A stretch of DNA of 64,000 nt from JANNVK01 sp031414415 (lineage in GTDB: Bacteria > Acidobacteriota > Blastocatellia > Pyrinomonadales > Pyrinomonadaceae). The position numbers and the translations under genes are program-made. Under the pieces are notes generated by a model. That model saw only the letters and a list, made by a program, of their open reading frames with translations, made no database searches and had not been told where the DNA came from. The stretch spans positions 7,742-71,741 of the forward strand of contig JANNVK010000195.1 of the NCBI GenBank assembly GCA_031414415.1, written 5' to 3'. The stretch's first letter is position 1. Each line of letters begins with the position of its first letter. Shown piece after piece: positions 46,737-55,640 of this stretch.

Positions 46737-48169
46737 TTTTCCAACCTGTAATTTTTCAATTTTCCAAACGCCAAAAACATCAACGCCGCCGCCGCAATCA
46801 ACAAAAATAAAACTCCGTAAATTACTCGTGTCAAGATACTTGCGAAAGATTCTTCTTGATATTTGAAACGCGGAATTTGGTCAAAATCTGCCACGCCGAG
46901 AGTTTCGCCGCGAAAGATTTTCGGGACAAAATATGCGTCCCAACTTTTATCGAATTCTTTGGCTTGCGAGCGAAAATTTGTGTAGCGTTCCAAACCTGTT
47001 CCGGCGATGTCGTTTAAGGCTTCGTTGGTGATAATTGACGGCGAAAAAAACTGCAGATTTTTGACGAGATTCTGCTGTTTAGCGAGTTGTTCGGCAAAGC
47101 GATTTTCTACTTCTTCAACCTTTTTTTTCTGCTCGCGTTGGATATAAACAAAGGCTAAACCGAAGTCTTTGGTGTTTGTTTTGCCGTCTTTCGGAATCAT
47201 TTCAGGATGGTCTTGGTAAAATTCGGAGAGCAATTTTTCGCCGTCGCGTCGCATATCAATTTTGACGTTGCGAATCGCCGAAACAACCTCGCTGCGTGGC
47301 GGAACAGGATAAATTGCGGAAATCGCCACATTTAACAAAGTCGGCAAAATTAAGACTAAACAGAGCCACGAAGCCGATGCAACAACGGCGTTTGTCGCGG
47401 ATGAAAAGCCGAAAGAATTGACAAAAACAGCGAGTGAAAACCAAAACGCGGTGTATGCAAAAACCAAAATCAGCCACAGTAAAATTTTGAGCCAAAAATC
47501 ATCAGTAAAGGATTTGACCGAGAGCAAAGTTCCGATAATTGTCACCGCCGAAACAATTCCTAAAATCAAACTAAATTGTGCCGTAACCTTTGCAGTTAAT
47601 AGAGTTTTGAGTTTTAGCGGGTTAGCCAAAAGCAGTTGCAAAGTGCCGTTTTCGCGTTCAGCCGACAGCAAATTAAAGCTCATTGCCAGCACAAAAAGCG
47701 GCAAAAGATAAACAATCACAAACGACAAATCAAACTTTCCGGTTAAAAAACTTAGCGGATTTTCAAAGCCGTCTTTGTCGGCTTCGGTGCGTTGCAAAGT
47801 CGAGACGGCAATGCCCGCATTATTCGACAATACGTCTGATTGACCGACCGCAAAAATTGCCGCCGAAGTGAACGGCAAAACGACATAATGCAGATTCATC
47901 GCAAATTCATACGGATCGCCGGGATGCGGGACGACTTTGTTTTCATCATCAGAACCCTTCACGCCTTGACGGACTTTTTCCTGCTTTTCAGCAAGATTTT
48001 TTTCGTGTTCGGCAGTCAATGTTTGGCTATTTTGCGAGCGATTATTTACCCAATTTGAGCCGTTGAAAATCCCGTAAAAAATTAACGCCGAGAAAAATAT
48101 AGCCAAAATTAAAAAACTCTTTTCGGCAAAGATGTTACGCCATTCATTTTTGATAATTTTAGTGAACAT
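46733..48169 (-). CDS. ABC-2 permease, DUF3526 family (B)
   Basis: A 478-residue membrane protein. After the first helix (FLILAIFFSALIFYGIF) comes a periplasmic domain with VVPHPGDPYEFAMNLHYVVLPF, then FDLSFVIVYLLPLFVLAMSFNLLSAERENGTLQLLLANPLKLKTLL. It is a paralogue of the gene at 40666-42030. The periplasmic loop is longer. It is separated from permease A by a REP-like element. Confidence 0.88.
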   Translation of the reverse strand: MFTKIIKNEWRNIFAEKSFLILAIFFSALIFYGIFNGSNWVNNRSQNSQTLTAEHEKNLAEKQEKVRQGVKGSDDENKVVPHPGDPYEFAMNLHYVVLPFTSAAIFAVGQSDVLSNNAGIAVSTLQRTEADKDGFENPLSFLTGKFDLSFVIVYLLPLFVLAMSFNLLSAERENGTLQLLLANPLKLKTLLTAKVTAQFSLILGIVSAVTIIGTLLSVKSFTDDFWLKILLWLILVFAYTAFWFSLAVFVNSFGFSSATNAVVASASWLCLVLILPTLLNVAISAIYPVPPRSEVVSAIRNVKIDMRRDGEKLLSEFYQDHPEMIPKDGKTNTKDFGLAFVYIQREQKKKVEEVENRFAEQLAKQQNLVKNLQFFSPSIITNEALNDIAGTGLERYTNFRSQAKEFDKSWDAYFVPKIFRGETLGVADFDQIPRFKYQEESFASILTRVIYGVLFLLIAAAALMFLAFGKLKNYRLEK

Positions 48170-48182
48170 ATTTTATACGTTT

Positions 48183-48242
48183 GGAGTCCAGCCTTGAGGC
48201 TGTCTCTTTCGATAACAGAAAACACGCTAAAGCGTGGACTCC
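48183..48242. repeat. REP-like inverted repeat, asymmetric
   Basis: GGAGTCCAGCCTTGAGGCTG at 48183-48202 and CACGCTAAAGCGTGGACTCC at 48223-48242. The outer arms (GGAGTCCA/TGGACTCC) pair, and each half also contains its own small hairpin (AGCCTTGAGGCT and CACGCTAAAGCGTG). It fills the gap between permeases A and B. Confidence 0.85.
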
Positions 48243-48245
48243 GAA

Positions 48246-49670
48246 CTAATTAGCCCTCATTTTATGTGCCGCAAAAACACTCACCGCCAAAGTCCCGAAA
48301 CTCCAAAAAATCAACAGTAAAAAATCAAAAATCCGGCTTCCGAAAGCACTCGAAGTATTAAGCGAAACGTATTCAAAATCAGGCGTTTTTTCCCAAAATG
48401 CTTTCCCGACTTTGTAGCTCATTCCATCTTTCGAGGTTGAATTATCGGCGAAGTTATTATTCAGCATCTTCTGCAAATTGCGGCGATATTCCTCGACCGA
48501 ATCGTTAAAATTTTGCTGATGTTTGAGGTCTGTTCCCGCCATTGCCATCGAAAATCCACGAACGGGCAAAAAAGGTGAAATTACGCCGAAAAATCCTTGA
48601 AAATACTCTTGCGAAAGATGTTGGGTTTTCAAATTGCTGTAATGTTTATCAAAAATTTCGTTGCCGTGTTCTTCGCCGGCTTGGAGCGAAATGCCCGTAA
48701 AATTTATCGGTAAATCTTCTTTTTTGGTTACGCCGTATTGGGCTAAAACCTTTTCTTCCAGTTCTTTAGTGCGTTTGTTGGCAGAATCGTGTCCGTCAAT
48801 TCCGTCTTTCATATCTTTGTTGACGGCTGCCCAAAATTCACTTCCGGTAGGAGTTTTAATAGAATTGGTCGCTAAATCATTGGCAAAACGCGGAATCAGC
48901 AAACAGCTTGCAATCCAAAAAGTCAGCAAAATAACCAAAGAAGTTCGCGGTGTCACCGCAATCGCCGAAACCGTTAAGGCAATTCCAATAAACGCAATAA
49001 AATAAAGCAGATAGCCGACGCACATCAAAGCAAATCGCGGCAAACTCGACAGCAAAACATCATTTGACGAAGCCAACGCCAACGCTGAAATTCCAATCAC
49101 AATCGAAGGAATTAAAAGCAACAACAACGCCGCTAAAACGCCAAGTGTTTTCCCGAAAACGAGTTGCAAACGCGGCACACCGAGCGACAAAATTTGCCGC
49201 AAAGTTCCGCTCGTGCGTTCACCCGCAAACGCATCAAACGTCAGAAAAATAATCAGCAACGGCAGCAAAAGTTGTAAGATTCCGGCGGCAGTCAATTCGC
49301 CAAATCGTTGCAAGGCAGTCGCGTCTTCAATTGGGCGATTTCGAGCCGGATTTTGATAATGTGCCTCAACCCAAATCGAACTGCCCGAAAAATTATCCAG
49401 CCCCGAATCAATCAGCGACAAAGGCATCTTCGGGCGAAACGCATAAACGCCGAAATGTGCCGCCGAATGCGGATTTCGCTCGCCTTGATTCTCCCAAGTC
49501 TTCCGCGAATCAACCTGTGCCGCATCTTTTTCACGCTTAACGGTCGTATAATTTTTCCACCCTAACCCGAGTGAAACGAGTAATAACGCAAACACAATCA
49601 ACGCCGTCCAACAAAATCTGCCATCGCGGAGAAGCTCGGTAAATTCTTTTTTGGCAATAGTTTTTATCAT
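48246..49670 (-). CDS. ABC-2 permease, DUF3526 family (A)
   Basis: A 474-residue membrane protein with the same layout as the gene at 42150: an N-terminal helix (FCWTALIVFALLLVSLGLG), a periplasmic HSAAHFGVYAFRPKMPLSLIDSGLDNFSG segment, and FLTFDAFAGERTSGTLRQILSLGVPRLQLVFGKTLGVLA. It starts 1 bp after the ATPase gene, so the two are coupled. Confidence 0.9.
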   Translation of the reverse strand: MIKTIAKKEFTELLRDGRFCWTALIVFALLLVSLGLGWKNYTTVKREKDAAQVDSRKTWENQGERNPHSAAHFGVYAFRPKMPLSLIDSGLDNFSGSSIWVEAHYQNPARNRPIEDATALQRFGELTAAGILQLLLPLLIIFLTFDAFAGERTSGTLRQILSLGVPRLQLVFGKTLGVLAALLLLLIPSIVIGISALALASSNDVLLSSLPRFALMCVGYLLYFIAFIGIALTVSAIAVTPRTSLVILLTFWIASCLLIPRFANDLATNSIKTPTGSEFWAAVNKDMKDGIDGHDSANKRTKELEEKVLAQYGVTKKEDLPINFTGISLQAGEEHGNEIFDKHYSNLKTQHLSQEYFQGFFGVISPFLPVRGFSMAMAGTDLKHQQNFNDSVEEYRRNLQKMLNNNFADNSTSKDGMSYKVGKAFWEKTPDFEYVSLNTSSAFGSRIFDFLLLIFWSFGTLAVSVFAAHKMRAN

Positions 49671-49671
49671 T

Positions 49672-50376
49672 TTAATTTCGTATATGTTCGAGATAGATTT
49701 TTTCCAAATCGCTGTGTCCGATTTCTTCGGTATTTAGCTCGGCAACCAATTTTCCGCAGTTCATAATCCCGATTCGCGTGCCGGTTTCTTTGGCTCGAAA
49801 AAGGTCGTGTGTTGCCATTAAAATTGCCACACCTTGTTTGCTGAGATTTGTTAAAAGTTCGGAAAATTCGTTGGAAGCCTTTGGGTCTAAACCACTTGTC
49901 GGTTCGTCCAACAGCAACACGTCGGCTTTTTTGGCGATTGCCAGAGCGATTCCGACCTTTTGCCGCATTCCTTTTGAATATGTCGAAATTCGGTTATTTA
50001 TCGCGTCGGATTGCAAGCCTGATTCGTCTAAAAAACTGCGTAATTCATCTTTTGAATAATTATCTTTGCCCGCCAAACTACTGAAGTATTCAAGATTTTC
50101 CAAACCCGATAAGTTCTTGTAAAGATTGACTTGTTCGGGAATATAGGCGATAAATTTCTTGGTTTCAAGCGAGTTTTTCGTGACATCTAAACCGTTTATT
50201 TTCGCCTCGCCGCTTGTCGGTTCGATAAAGTTTAGGAATAGATTTATCGTCGTTGTTTTGCCGGCTCCATTCGCACCGAGCAAACAAAAAATATCGCCAC
50301 TTTCGATGCGTAAATTTAGCGAATCGAGAGCGGTAACTTTCCCGTATTTTTTAGTTAAGTTGTTTGTTTCAAGCAT
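49672..50376 (-). CDS. ABC-2 type ATPase (NosF/CcmA-like)
   Basis: A 234-residue protein with Walker A LLGANGAGKTTT, Q-loop, signature YSKGMRQKVGIALAIAKK, Walker B VLLLDEPTSGLD and switch histidine MATHDLF. It is the only ATPase for the four DUF3526 permeases nearby. No clear ribosome binding site is seen, but an 18-bp palindrome lies just upstream of the ATG. Confidence 0.93.
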   Translation of the reverse strand: MLETNNLTKKYGKVTALDSLNLRIESGDIFCLLGANGAGKTTTINLFLNFIEPTSGEAKINGLDVTKNSLETKKFIAYIPEQVNLYKNLSGLENLEYFSSLAGKDNYSKDELRSFLDESGLQSDAINNRISTYSKGMRQKVGIALAIAKKADVLLLDEPTSGLDPKASNEFSELLTNLSKQGVAILMATHDLFRAKETGTRIGIMNCGKLVAELNTEEIGHSDLEKIYLEHIRN

Positions 50377-50377
50377 A

Positions 50378-50395
50378 TTTTTGTTTAAACAAAAA
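50378..50395. promoter_or_regulatory. Perfect 18-bp palindrome just upstream of the ABC ATPase gene
   Basis: TTTTTGTTTAAACAAAAA begins 2 bp before the ATPase ATG and stands where the ribosome binding site would be. It may be a repressor operator. It is made of A/T runs, so chance cannot be excluded. Confidence 0.45.
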
Positions 50396-50781
50396 ATAAA
50401 CGGAAACCACGCTGAACTTTAACTACTTTTTAACAAATGGTTGATTTACTAAAATGAACTGTCAGAAAGAGCTATTTCTCAGATTCAAATAGTTAGGTGC
50501 GAGTCTTAAGTCGTCAAAAAAGGTAAACTGAGATTGCGAGATATTTAGGAGTCAATATATCTAAGGTTTATTCTAGGATAAAATGCAAATTGCTGACAAT
50601 GCTACACTTAGCCAAGTAAACTTAAACCGATTTTGACAGACGAAACTAGTTCTCATGCCATTTGACGACAGTGGTTTTAGTTGTTTATAAGAAAGTTTAC
50701 ATAATTTTATTGGCAAAAAACTTTCATTTAACCGTCTTTGCATTATTGACAAAGCAGATTATAAATATGGAGAACAACTAA
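50396..50781. other. 386-bp intergenic region without a gene
   Basis: No coding frame, RNA or repeat was recognised between the divergent ABC ATPase and the following plus-strand gene. GGAG at about 50769 forms the ribosome binding site of the plus gene. It must hold both promoters. Confidence 0.4.
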
Positions 50782-51300
50782 ATGGCAAAAGTTTATTGGG
50801 CATCAAGAGATTTGAGCAGTTTTGTTTGGGGAAATCATCAATTTCTCTTAGTTTTTCTGGGGAAAAACGAGTCTATGCAAAAGATTAAGACTCAAGAAGA
50901 AAGCGGAACTAGGTTTGTGACAATAGCTGGGCATCAGCCTAACGGAAATCTCGTTTATGTTCCAAACGAACCAAGTGATGTTGCTTCGGTAAAAGAAACA
51001 CTGAATAAAAAGTTGAAAGGCAATTTTTACGACTACGATCTAGAAAAGCATCTTCTAACTGCACCTAACGGCAATGCTTGGAGTTTTGCATTAGAATTGG
51101 AAGCATTAGCTGAAAAATATGTCGTAAACACGACAACTAGCCCTGTCAAATATAGTTTGACAAATCGGAATTGCTCAACTTGGGTCAACACAATGTTAAA
51201 GATTGCTGGAGTTTCGGCGAGTGCTCGCCTAACCGCGGGAGAATTTTCTGGAATTGACTGGGGCGAAGAAGATTTACTGGATGAAAGTTTATTTAAATAA
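50782..51300 (+). CDS. Possible permuted papain-fold (NlpC/P60-like) protein
   Basis: A 172-residue protein. An early histidine in FVWGNHQFLLVFLG and a late cysteine in YSLTNRNCSTWVNTMLKIAG follow the order of circularly permuted papain-fold enzymes (YiiX, LRAT-like), where the histidine precedes the cysteine. The family is used by some secreted effectors and hydrolases of amide bonds. No signal peptide is seen. It has its own ribosome binding site and terminator. The call is tentative. Confidence 0.55.
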   Translation: MAKVYWASRDLSSFVWGNHQFLLVFLGKNESMQKIKTQEESGTRFVTIAGHQPNGNLVYVPNEPSDVASVKETLNKKLKGNFYDYDLEKHLLTAPNGNAWSFALELEALAEKYVVNTTTSPVKYSLTNRNCSTWVNTMLKIAGVSASARLTAGEFSGIDWGEEDLLDESLFK

Positions 51301-51357
51301 TCTAAAACAAAATTTTAACTAACATACGAATTTGTTAGACGAATCTGTTTTGAGTTG

Positions 51358-51395
51358 CCCGTCGCTTTAGCTTGGCTAAACGACGGGTTTTTTTT
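51358..51395 (+). terminator. Intrinsic terminator after the papain-fold gene
   Basis: CCCGTCG...CGACGGG forms a 7-bp stem, with additional pairing inside (CTTTAGC/GCTAAA), followed by eight T. It is a textbook rho-independent terminator 57 bp past the stop. Confidence 0.93.
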
Positions 51396-51535
51396 GCAAT
51401 TCAGTCCTATAACTTGTATCAAAATTTAATTTAAGTGTTTAGTCTCACTCAAAAGTGTGAGAAAAAACTCCTCTGAAATAATGATTACAAAAGAAGATTC
51501 TTCTTATACACTCTAAACATTGAGGGGGCAACTTT

Positions 51536-52234
51536 ATGATAAATATTAGACGAAGTAAAGATCGCGGACACAACAATTACGGCTGGCTCGACACGCATTA
51601 CACGTTTTCATTCAACAATTATTACGATCCAAATTTTATGGGTTTTCGGGCGTTACGTGTGATAAATGAAGATTTTATTGAGCCAAATCGCGGATTTCCG
51701 ACTCACGGACACGAGAATATGGAAATAATTTCTTACGTTGTTTCAGGCGAACTTTCGCATAAAGATTCGTTGGGAAATGGTGACACAATTTTTCCGCACG
51801 AAATTCAGCGAATGTCTGCCGGAACCGGAATTACGCACAGCGAATATAGTTCGCCAACTGAAAAAACGCATCTTTTGCAAATTTGGCTTTTACCGGAGAA
51901 AAACGGCACAGTCCCGAGCTATGAACAAAAGCTAATTTCGGCGGACGAAAAACGCGGAAAATTAAAACTTATTGCATCACGAAATGCTACCGAAGATTCA
52001 ATCACGGTTTATCAAGATGTTTCAATGTATGCATCAATTTTGAACAAAAATGAAGAAGTTTCACACGAAATTGCTGCCAACAGACACGCATGGATTCAGG
52101 TTGTAAAAGGAAGTTTGGAAGTAAATAGTGAACTTTTGAATACTGGCGATGGTGCGGCAATTAGCAACGAAACTCTGCTGAATATAAATACTTTAGATGA
52201 CGAAACGGAATTTCTATTGTTTGATTTGAAGTAA
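51536..52234 (+). CDS. Pirin-family cupin protein
   Basis: A 232-residue protein preceded by GAGGGGG as a strong ribosome binding site. The pirin N-terminus has DTHYTFSFNNYYDPNFMGFRALRVINEDFI, then FPTHGHENMEIISYVVSGELSHKDSLGN with the metal-binding histidines, and MSAGTGITHSEYS. Bacterial pirins such as YhhW and YhaK may act as quercetinases or redox sensors. Confidence 0.94.
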   Translation: MINIRRSKDRGHNNYGWLDTHYTFSFNNYYDPNFMGFRALRVINEDFIEPNRGFPTHGHENMEIISYVVSGELSHKDSLGNGDTIFPHEIQRMSAGTGITHSEYSSPTEKTHLLQIWLLPEKNGTVPSYEQKLISADEKRGKLKLIASRNATEDSITVYQDVSMYASILNKNEEVSHEIAANRHAWIQVVKGSLEVNSELLNTGDGAAISNETLLNINTLDDETEFLLFDLK

Positions 52235-52269
52235 ATTTTCTTGCATTTTAGAGAAAAACATTTTACTAT

Positions 52270-52302
52270 GATAAAAGCCGTGAGAGTTGGTAGCTCTCAC
52301 GG
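52270..52302 (-). terminator. Intrinsic terminator of the small membrane-protein gene
   Basis: On the minus strand a 9-bp stem CCGTGAGAG/CTCTCACGG followed by CTTTTATC. It lies 10 bp past the stop of the gene at 52313 and supports that gene as real. Confidence 0.75.
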
Positions 52303-52312
52303 TGGAAATCCG

Positions 52313-52483
52313 CTAAGGTTTTAATTCCCTTACGAATTTCTCAAGTGTGTTAAGGCGTTGGTTGTAACTATTGAGTGTTTCTTCCAACGTCTTTTCTCTT
52401 TTTCGGAAATCAAAATAGCGAACTATTTCAAAACCAAGCCAGAGACACTTGAGAATCTCCAATAACAGAAATATATCTATCAT
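52313..52483 (-). CDS. Small membrane-associated coiled-coil protein
   Basis: About 56 residues from ATG 52483, preceded by AAGGG at a good distance. Upstream in-frame TTG would be 9 codons longer. A hydrophobic N-terminus (MIDIFLLLEILKCLWLGF) is followed by a charged helix (RKREKTLEETLNSYNQRLNTLEKFVREL). No family was recognised. A terminator follows directly. Confidence 0.6.
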   Translation of the reverse strand: MIDIFLLLEILKCLWLGFEIVRYFDFRKREKTLEETLNSYNQRLNTLEKFVRELKP

Positions 52484-52595
52484 CAGATTGCCCTTTTTTA
52501 CTTTTATCAAACGCCAAAGACTTTCATCTCTGACTCATTCAAAATAATGCTTGTAACTTTGCTTGTCAAAAGTAAAAAAATGATTAAATTAAATT

Positions 52596-54071
52596 GTGAA
52601 AATACCAAAAGACGCATCAGCAATAATTCTCTTAAAAGACGATAAAGTTTTGCTTGCCCAACGCAATCCGAACTTAAAATTTCTTGGCGGTTGGCACGCT
52701 TTTTCAGGCGGAAAACTTGAAAAATCCGACTCTGAAGTTGAGGTTAAAAACTGTCAAACCCTTGATTTACAACAGTTTATTGTTTGTGCTGTGCGTGAAC
52801 TTTTTGAAGAAATCGGTGTGTTAATTGTCCGCAATGGCGATAGATTAACAAGAGGTCAGCGTGCTTCATTGCACGATGATTTAGTTTCCGGCAGAAGCAC
52901 TTTTAAGGAAATATTAGATTCCTGGAACTTGTGGATTGATGCCGAAGATTTTAGTTACACAGGTTTTTGGACAACGCCAAATTTCTCGCCCGTTCGTTTC
53001 AAAACACGGTTTTTTATGGCGAATTGCCCGCCAAAACAAGAACCTTACGAAGCAATCAACGAGATGCAAAATATCGAATTTATTTCGCCAATTGAAGCTC
53101 TAAATCTTTGGGAAAAAGGCAAAATTTTAATTTCCCCACCAGTTTTAATTACGTTGCAAGAACTTTCAAAATCCTCAGTTTTTAGTCCTTTGTCCCTAGT
53201 CAAAAATCTGCTTGAAAAATCGCAAGTTTGCGACGGAAACATTGATTATGTCGAGTTAAATTCTCGCGTTATTGTTTTCCCGCTCAAAACTCCGACGCTT
53301 CCGCCAGCCACGCATACAAATTGTTTTATTGTTGGTAGCAAAGAGTTTATTGTTATTGATGCGGCTTCTGCGGATGTTTCAGAGCAAGCAAAACTCAACA
53401 AATTAATCGGTGAATTAATCGAAAATGGTGGTGTTTGCAAAGAAATTATTGTTTCGCATTTACACAACGATCATCACGGCGGCGAGATCGCTTTGCAACA
53501 ATATTTGAGCGAAAAATACCGTCTAAATGTCCCGATTTCGACTCATAAAATAACGGCAGAAAGTTTGTTGCATATCAAATTTGATAAATTTATCGAAGAC
53601 GGAGAAGTTAATAATTTAAAAGATAATTGCGGTGAAAATTTTCAGCTTAAAACGCTTCACACACGAGGACACGCAAGAGGTTTGTTGGCATTTTATGACG
53701 AAGAATTTGGATTTTTGCTTTCGACTGATAATGTTGTCGGCACAGGTTCGGTCGTAATTGCACCGCCGGAAGGCAATATGTCAGAATATTTTGAAACGCT
53801 TAATCGCCTAAAAAATCTGCCAAATTTACGTTTTCTATGTGGTTCGCACGGCTCTGCAATTTTTGATGCAAAAGGAAAAATTGACGAGTATATTTTGCAT
53901 CGAAATGAACGTGAAACTCAAATTTTGCAAGCATTTAACGAAGGTGCAAAAACTTGTAGCGAAATTGTCGAAAAAGTCTATATTGGTTTGCCAAAAAATT
54001 TAATTAGACTTGCAGAAAAGTCTGTTGAGGCACACTTGGAGAAACTAAAAAAAGAACTTCGAATAGAATAA
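52596..54071 (+). CDS. NUDIX hydrolase fused to a metallo-beta-lactamase-fold domain
   Basis: A 491-residue protein with a GTG start. The N-terminal half is NUDIX-like: GGWHAFSGGKLEKSDSEV with an insertion before VRELFEEIGVL, so the first part of the Nudix box is separated from the REUxEExGU half, as in NUDT19-like members. From about residue 225 comes an MBL domain with SHLHNDHHGG (the HxHxDH motif), HTRGHARG, LLSTDNVVG and CGSHG, and a small winged-helix-like C-terminus. It probably hydrolyses a CoA or nucleotide derivative and then a thioester or similar, as in the LACTB2 group. That order is inference. Confidence 0.88.
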   Translation: MKIPKDASAIILLKDDKVLLAQRNPNLKFLGGWHAFSGGKLEKSDSEVEVKNCQTLDLQQFIVCAVRELFEEIGVLIVRNGDRLTRGQRASLHDDLVSGRSTFKEILDSWNLWIDAEDFSYTGFWTTPNFSPVRFKTRFFMANCPPKQEPYEAINEMQNIEFISPIEALNLWEKGKILISPPVLITLQELSKSSVFSPLSLVKNLLEKSQVCDGNIDYVELNSRVIVFPLKTPTLPPATHTNCFIVGSKEFIVIDAASADVSEQAKLNKLIGELIENGGVCKEIIVSHLHNDHHGGEIALQQYLSEKYRLNVPISTHKITAESLLHIKFDKFIEDGEVNNLKDNCGENFQLKTLHTRGHARGLLAFYDEEFGFLLSTDNVVGTGSVVIAPPEGNMSEYFETLNRLKNLPNLRFLCGSHGSAIFDAKGKIDEYILHRNERETQILQAFNEGAKTCSEIVEKVYIGLPKNLIRLAEKSVEAHLEKLKKELRIE

Positions 54072-54163
54072 ATTAATAAATAAAAAGCAAAAACTAACGT
54101 CCATTGCGTCTAATACTTATTAGAACAAAGAGTATTTAAAAATTTCGAGAAAATTTTAAACAT

Positions 54164-54199
54164 CAAAAAAAATCTCAAATATCAACTACATTTGAGATT
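54164..54199 (-). terminator. Intrinsic terminator of the DUF1501 gene
   Basis: On the minus strand a 10-bp stem AATCTCAAAT/ATTTGAGATT with a nine-base loop is followed by seven T. It lies about 80 bp past the DUF1501 stop. Confidence 0.85.
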
Positions 54200-54233
54200 C
54201 CCCGAGAATACCAACCAACAAATTACCTTCCGA

Positions 54234-54262
54234 GAGCGGTGCCAATGCCGCTCATTTTTTTT
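54234..54262 (+). terminator. Intrinsic terminator, plus strand
   Basis: GAGCGG...CCGCTC with an eight-base loop, followed by A and eight T. It probably ends the NUDIX-MBL transcript, overlapping the region where the opposite-strand gene also ends. Confidence 0.85.
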
Positions 54263-54277
54263 GCACAAAAACTCAAT

Positions 54278-55549
54278 TTAACTTATAAAATTAAGACATT
54301 TCGATTTTGCGATTGTGTAATTTGGAAAAACTTTTTCTAAGTTTGTATTTCCCAAATGTTTTGAAGCAACTTCTGCAAAAACATCGCGAAAATCAGTTGT
54401 TACCGCTAAGTCTCTGCCTTCATTGAGATTAGAGTTGCTCAAGCCTTTCCAGTCGCCATAAACTTTTCCGCCTTTTACCGAATTTCCAATAACAAACATT
54501 GCGTTTCCGTGTCCGTGGTCAGTTCCGCGTGAGCCATTTTCTCTGGCAGTTCGTCCAAATTCTGACATCGTTAAAATCACAACATCATCCATTTTTTTAC
54601 CTAAATCAGTTGATAAAGCAGCGATGCTTTGTCCAAAATCACGTAACAGATTTGCAAGCTGACCTTGCGAACGATTTTGCGGATTTACTTCGTTTGTGTG
54701 TGTGTCCCAGCCGCCAATTTCGGCAAACGCAACTTCTAAACCAACTCCGGCTTTGATCATTTGCCCGATTTGCTTCAAGGAATTTGCAAAAGGACTATTT
54801 GGATAAACCGCTCCATTTTCAGGTTTAAATTTCGCCGGATTTGCTTCTTTCAGATAATTTACGGCTTCAAAGGTTTCTTTTCCGGCTTCGCCAAGCGAAT
54901 CTTTGGTGGTCTCATCGAAAATTGTTTCAAAACCACCTTGGACAGATTTTGAGTAAACGCCAGCTTTGATTGAAAAATCAGCAAGATTTGTCATCGCAAT
55001 TGAAGGCGATCTGCCGAGCAAACTTCGTGGAACTTGTTGAGTCATCGAAACTGCCCGAAATGGCGAATCTTGTTCGCTTATTTTTGTTTGCAAAACACGG
55101 TTGAGCCAGCCATCGCGAGTTCCTTTGTTGCCCGGAGTTCCTGATTCCATATAGTCTTGGGCATCGAAATGTGAGCGAGTGTTGTCCGGCGAACCCGCGG
55201 AATGAATAATCGCCAGCTGTTTTGATTTCCACAAATTTTCGAAAGGTTTTAGAGCCGGATGAAGCCCAAAATAACCATCAAGATTTACAACGCCGTTGGT
55301 TTCATTTGGCTTCGGAATAGAAATATTACGTCGTAAATTGTAATAATCGCTATCGCCGAAAGGAACGACCATATTTAAACCATCAACCGCTCCGCGTTGG
55401 AAAATAACGATTAAAGTTTTCTTTTTACCATCTTTTTTTGTCAAAGTTTGGGCGTTGGCAAACTGTTGTAAAAATGTTGGCGAAACACTCATCAAACCAA
55501 AACTCGCAAGTGCAATTCCGCTCGATTTTAAAAAATATCTTCTATCCAT
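54278..55549 (-). CDS. DUF1501 family protein
   Basis: A 423-residue protein with a Tat-like signal (DRRYFLKSSGIALASFGLM). The DUF1501 pattern is clear: KTLIVIFQRGAVDGLNMVVPFGD, IIHSAGSPDNTRSHFDAQDYMESGTPG, VILTMSEFGRTARENGSRGTDHGHGNAMFVIG. The family is related to sulfatase/alkaline-phosphatase-like folds and is exported. A DUF1800 partner, usual in other genomes, is not adjacent. Confidence 0.93.
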   Translation of the reverse strand: MDRRYFLKSSGIALASFGLMSVSPTFLQQFANAQTLTKKDGKKKTLIVIFQRGAVDGLNMVVPFGDSDYYNLRRNISIPKPNETNGVVNLDGYFGLHPALKPFENLWKSKQLAIIHSAGSPDNTRSHFDAQDYMESGTPGNKGTRDGWLNRVLQTKISEQDSPFRAVSMTQQVPRSLLGRSPSIAMTNLADFSIKAGVYSKSVQGGFETIFDETTKDSLGEAGKETFEAVNYLKEANPAKFKPENGAVYPNSPFANSLKQIGQMIKAGVGLEVAFAEIGGWDTHTNEVNPQNRSQGQLANLLRDFGQSIAALSTDLGKKMDDVVILTMSEFGRTARENGSRGTDHGHGNAMFVIGNSVKGGKVYGDWKGLSNSNLNEGRDLAVTTDFRDVFAEVASKHLGNTNLEKVFPNYTIAKSKCLNFIS

Positions 55550-55640
55550 AAATGCAACCTCAGTATAAATAAATCTAACTGCTAATTTTTAGCCGCTGGT
55601 TTTAGCCGCTATTTTTTAGACGCTTTGCATTTCTAATTGG

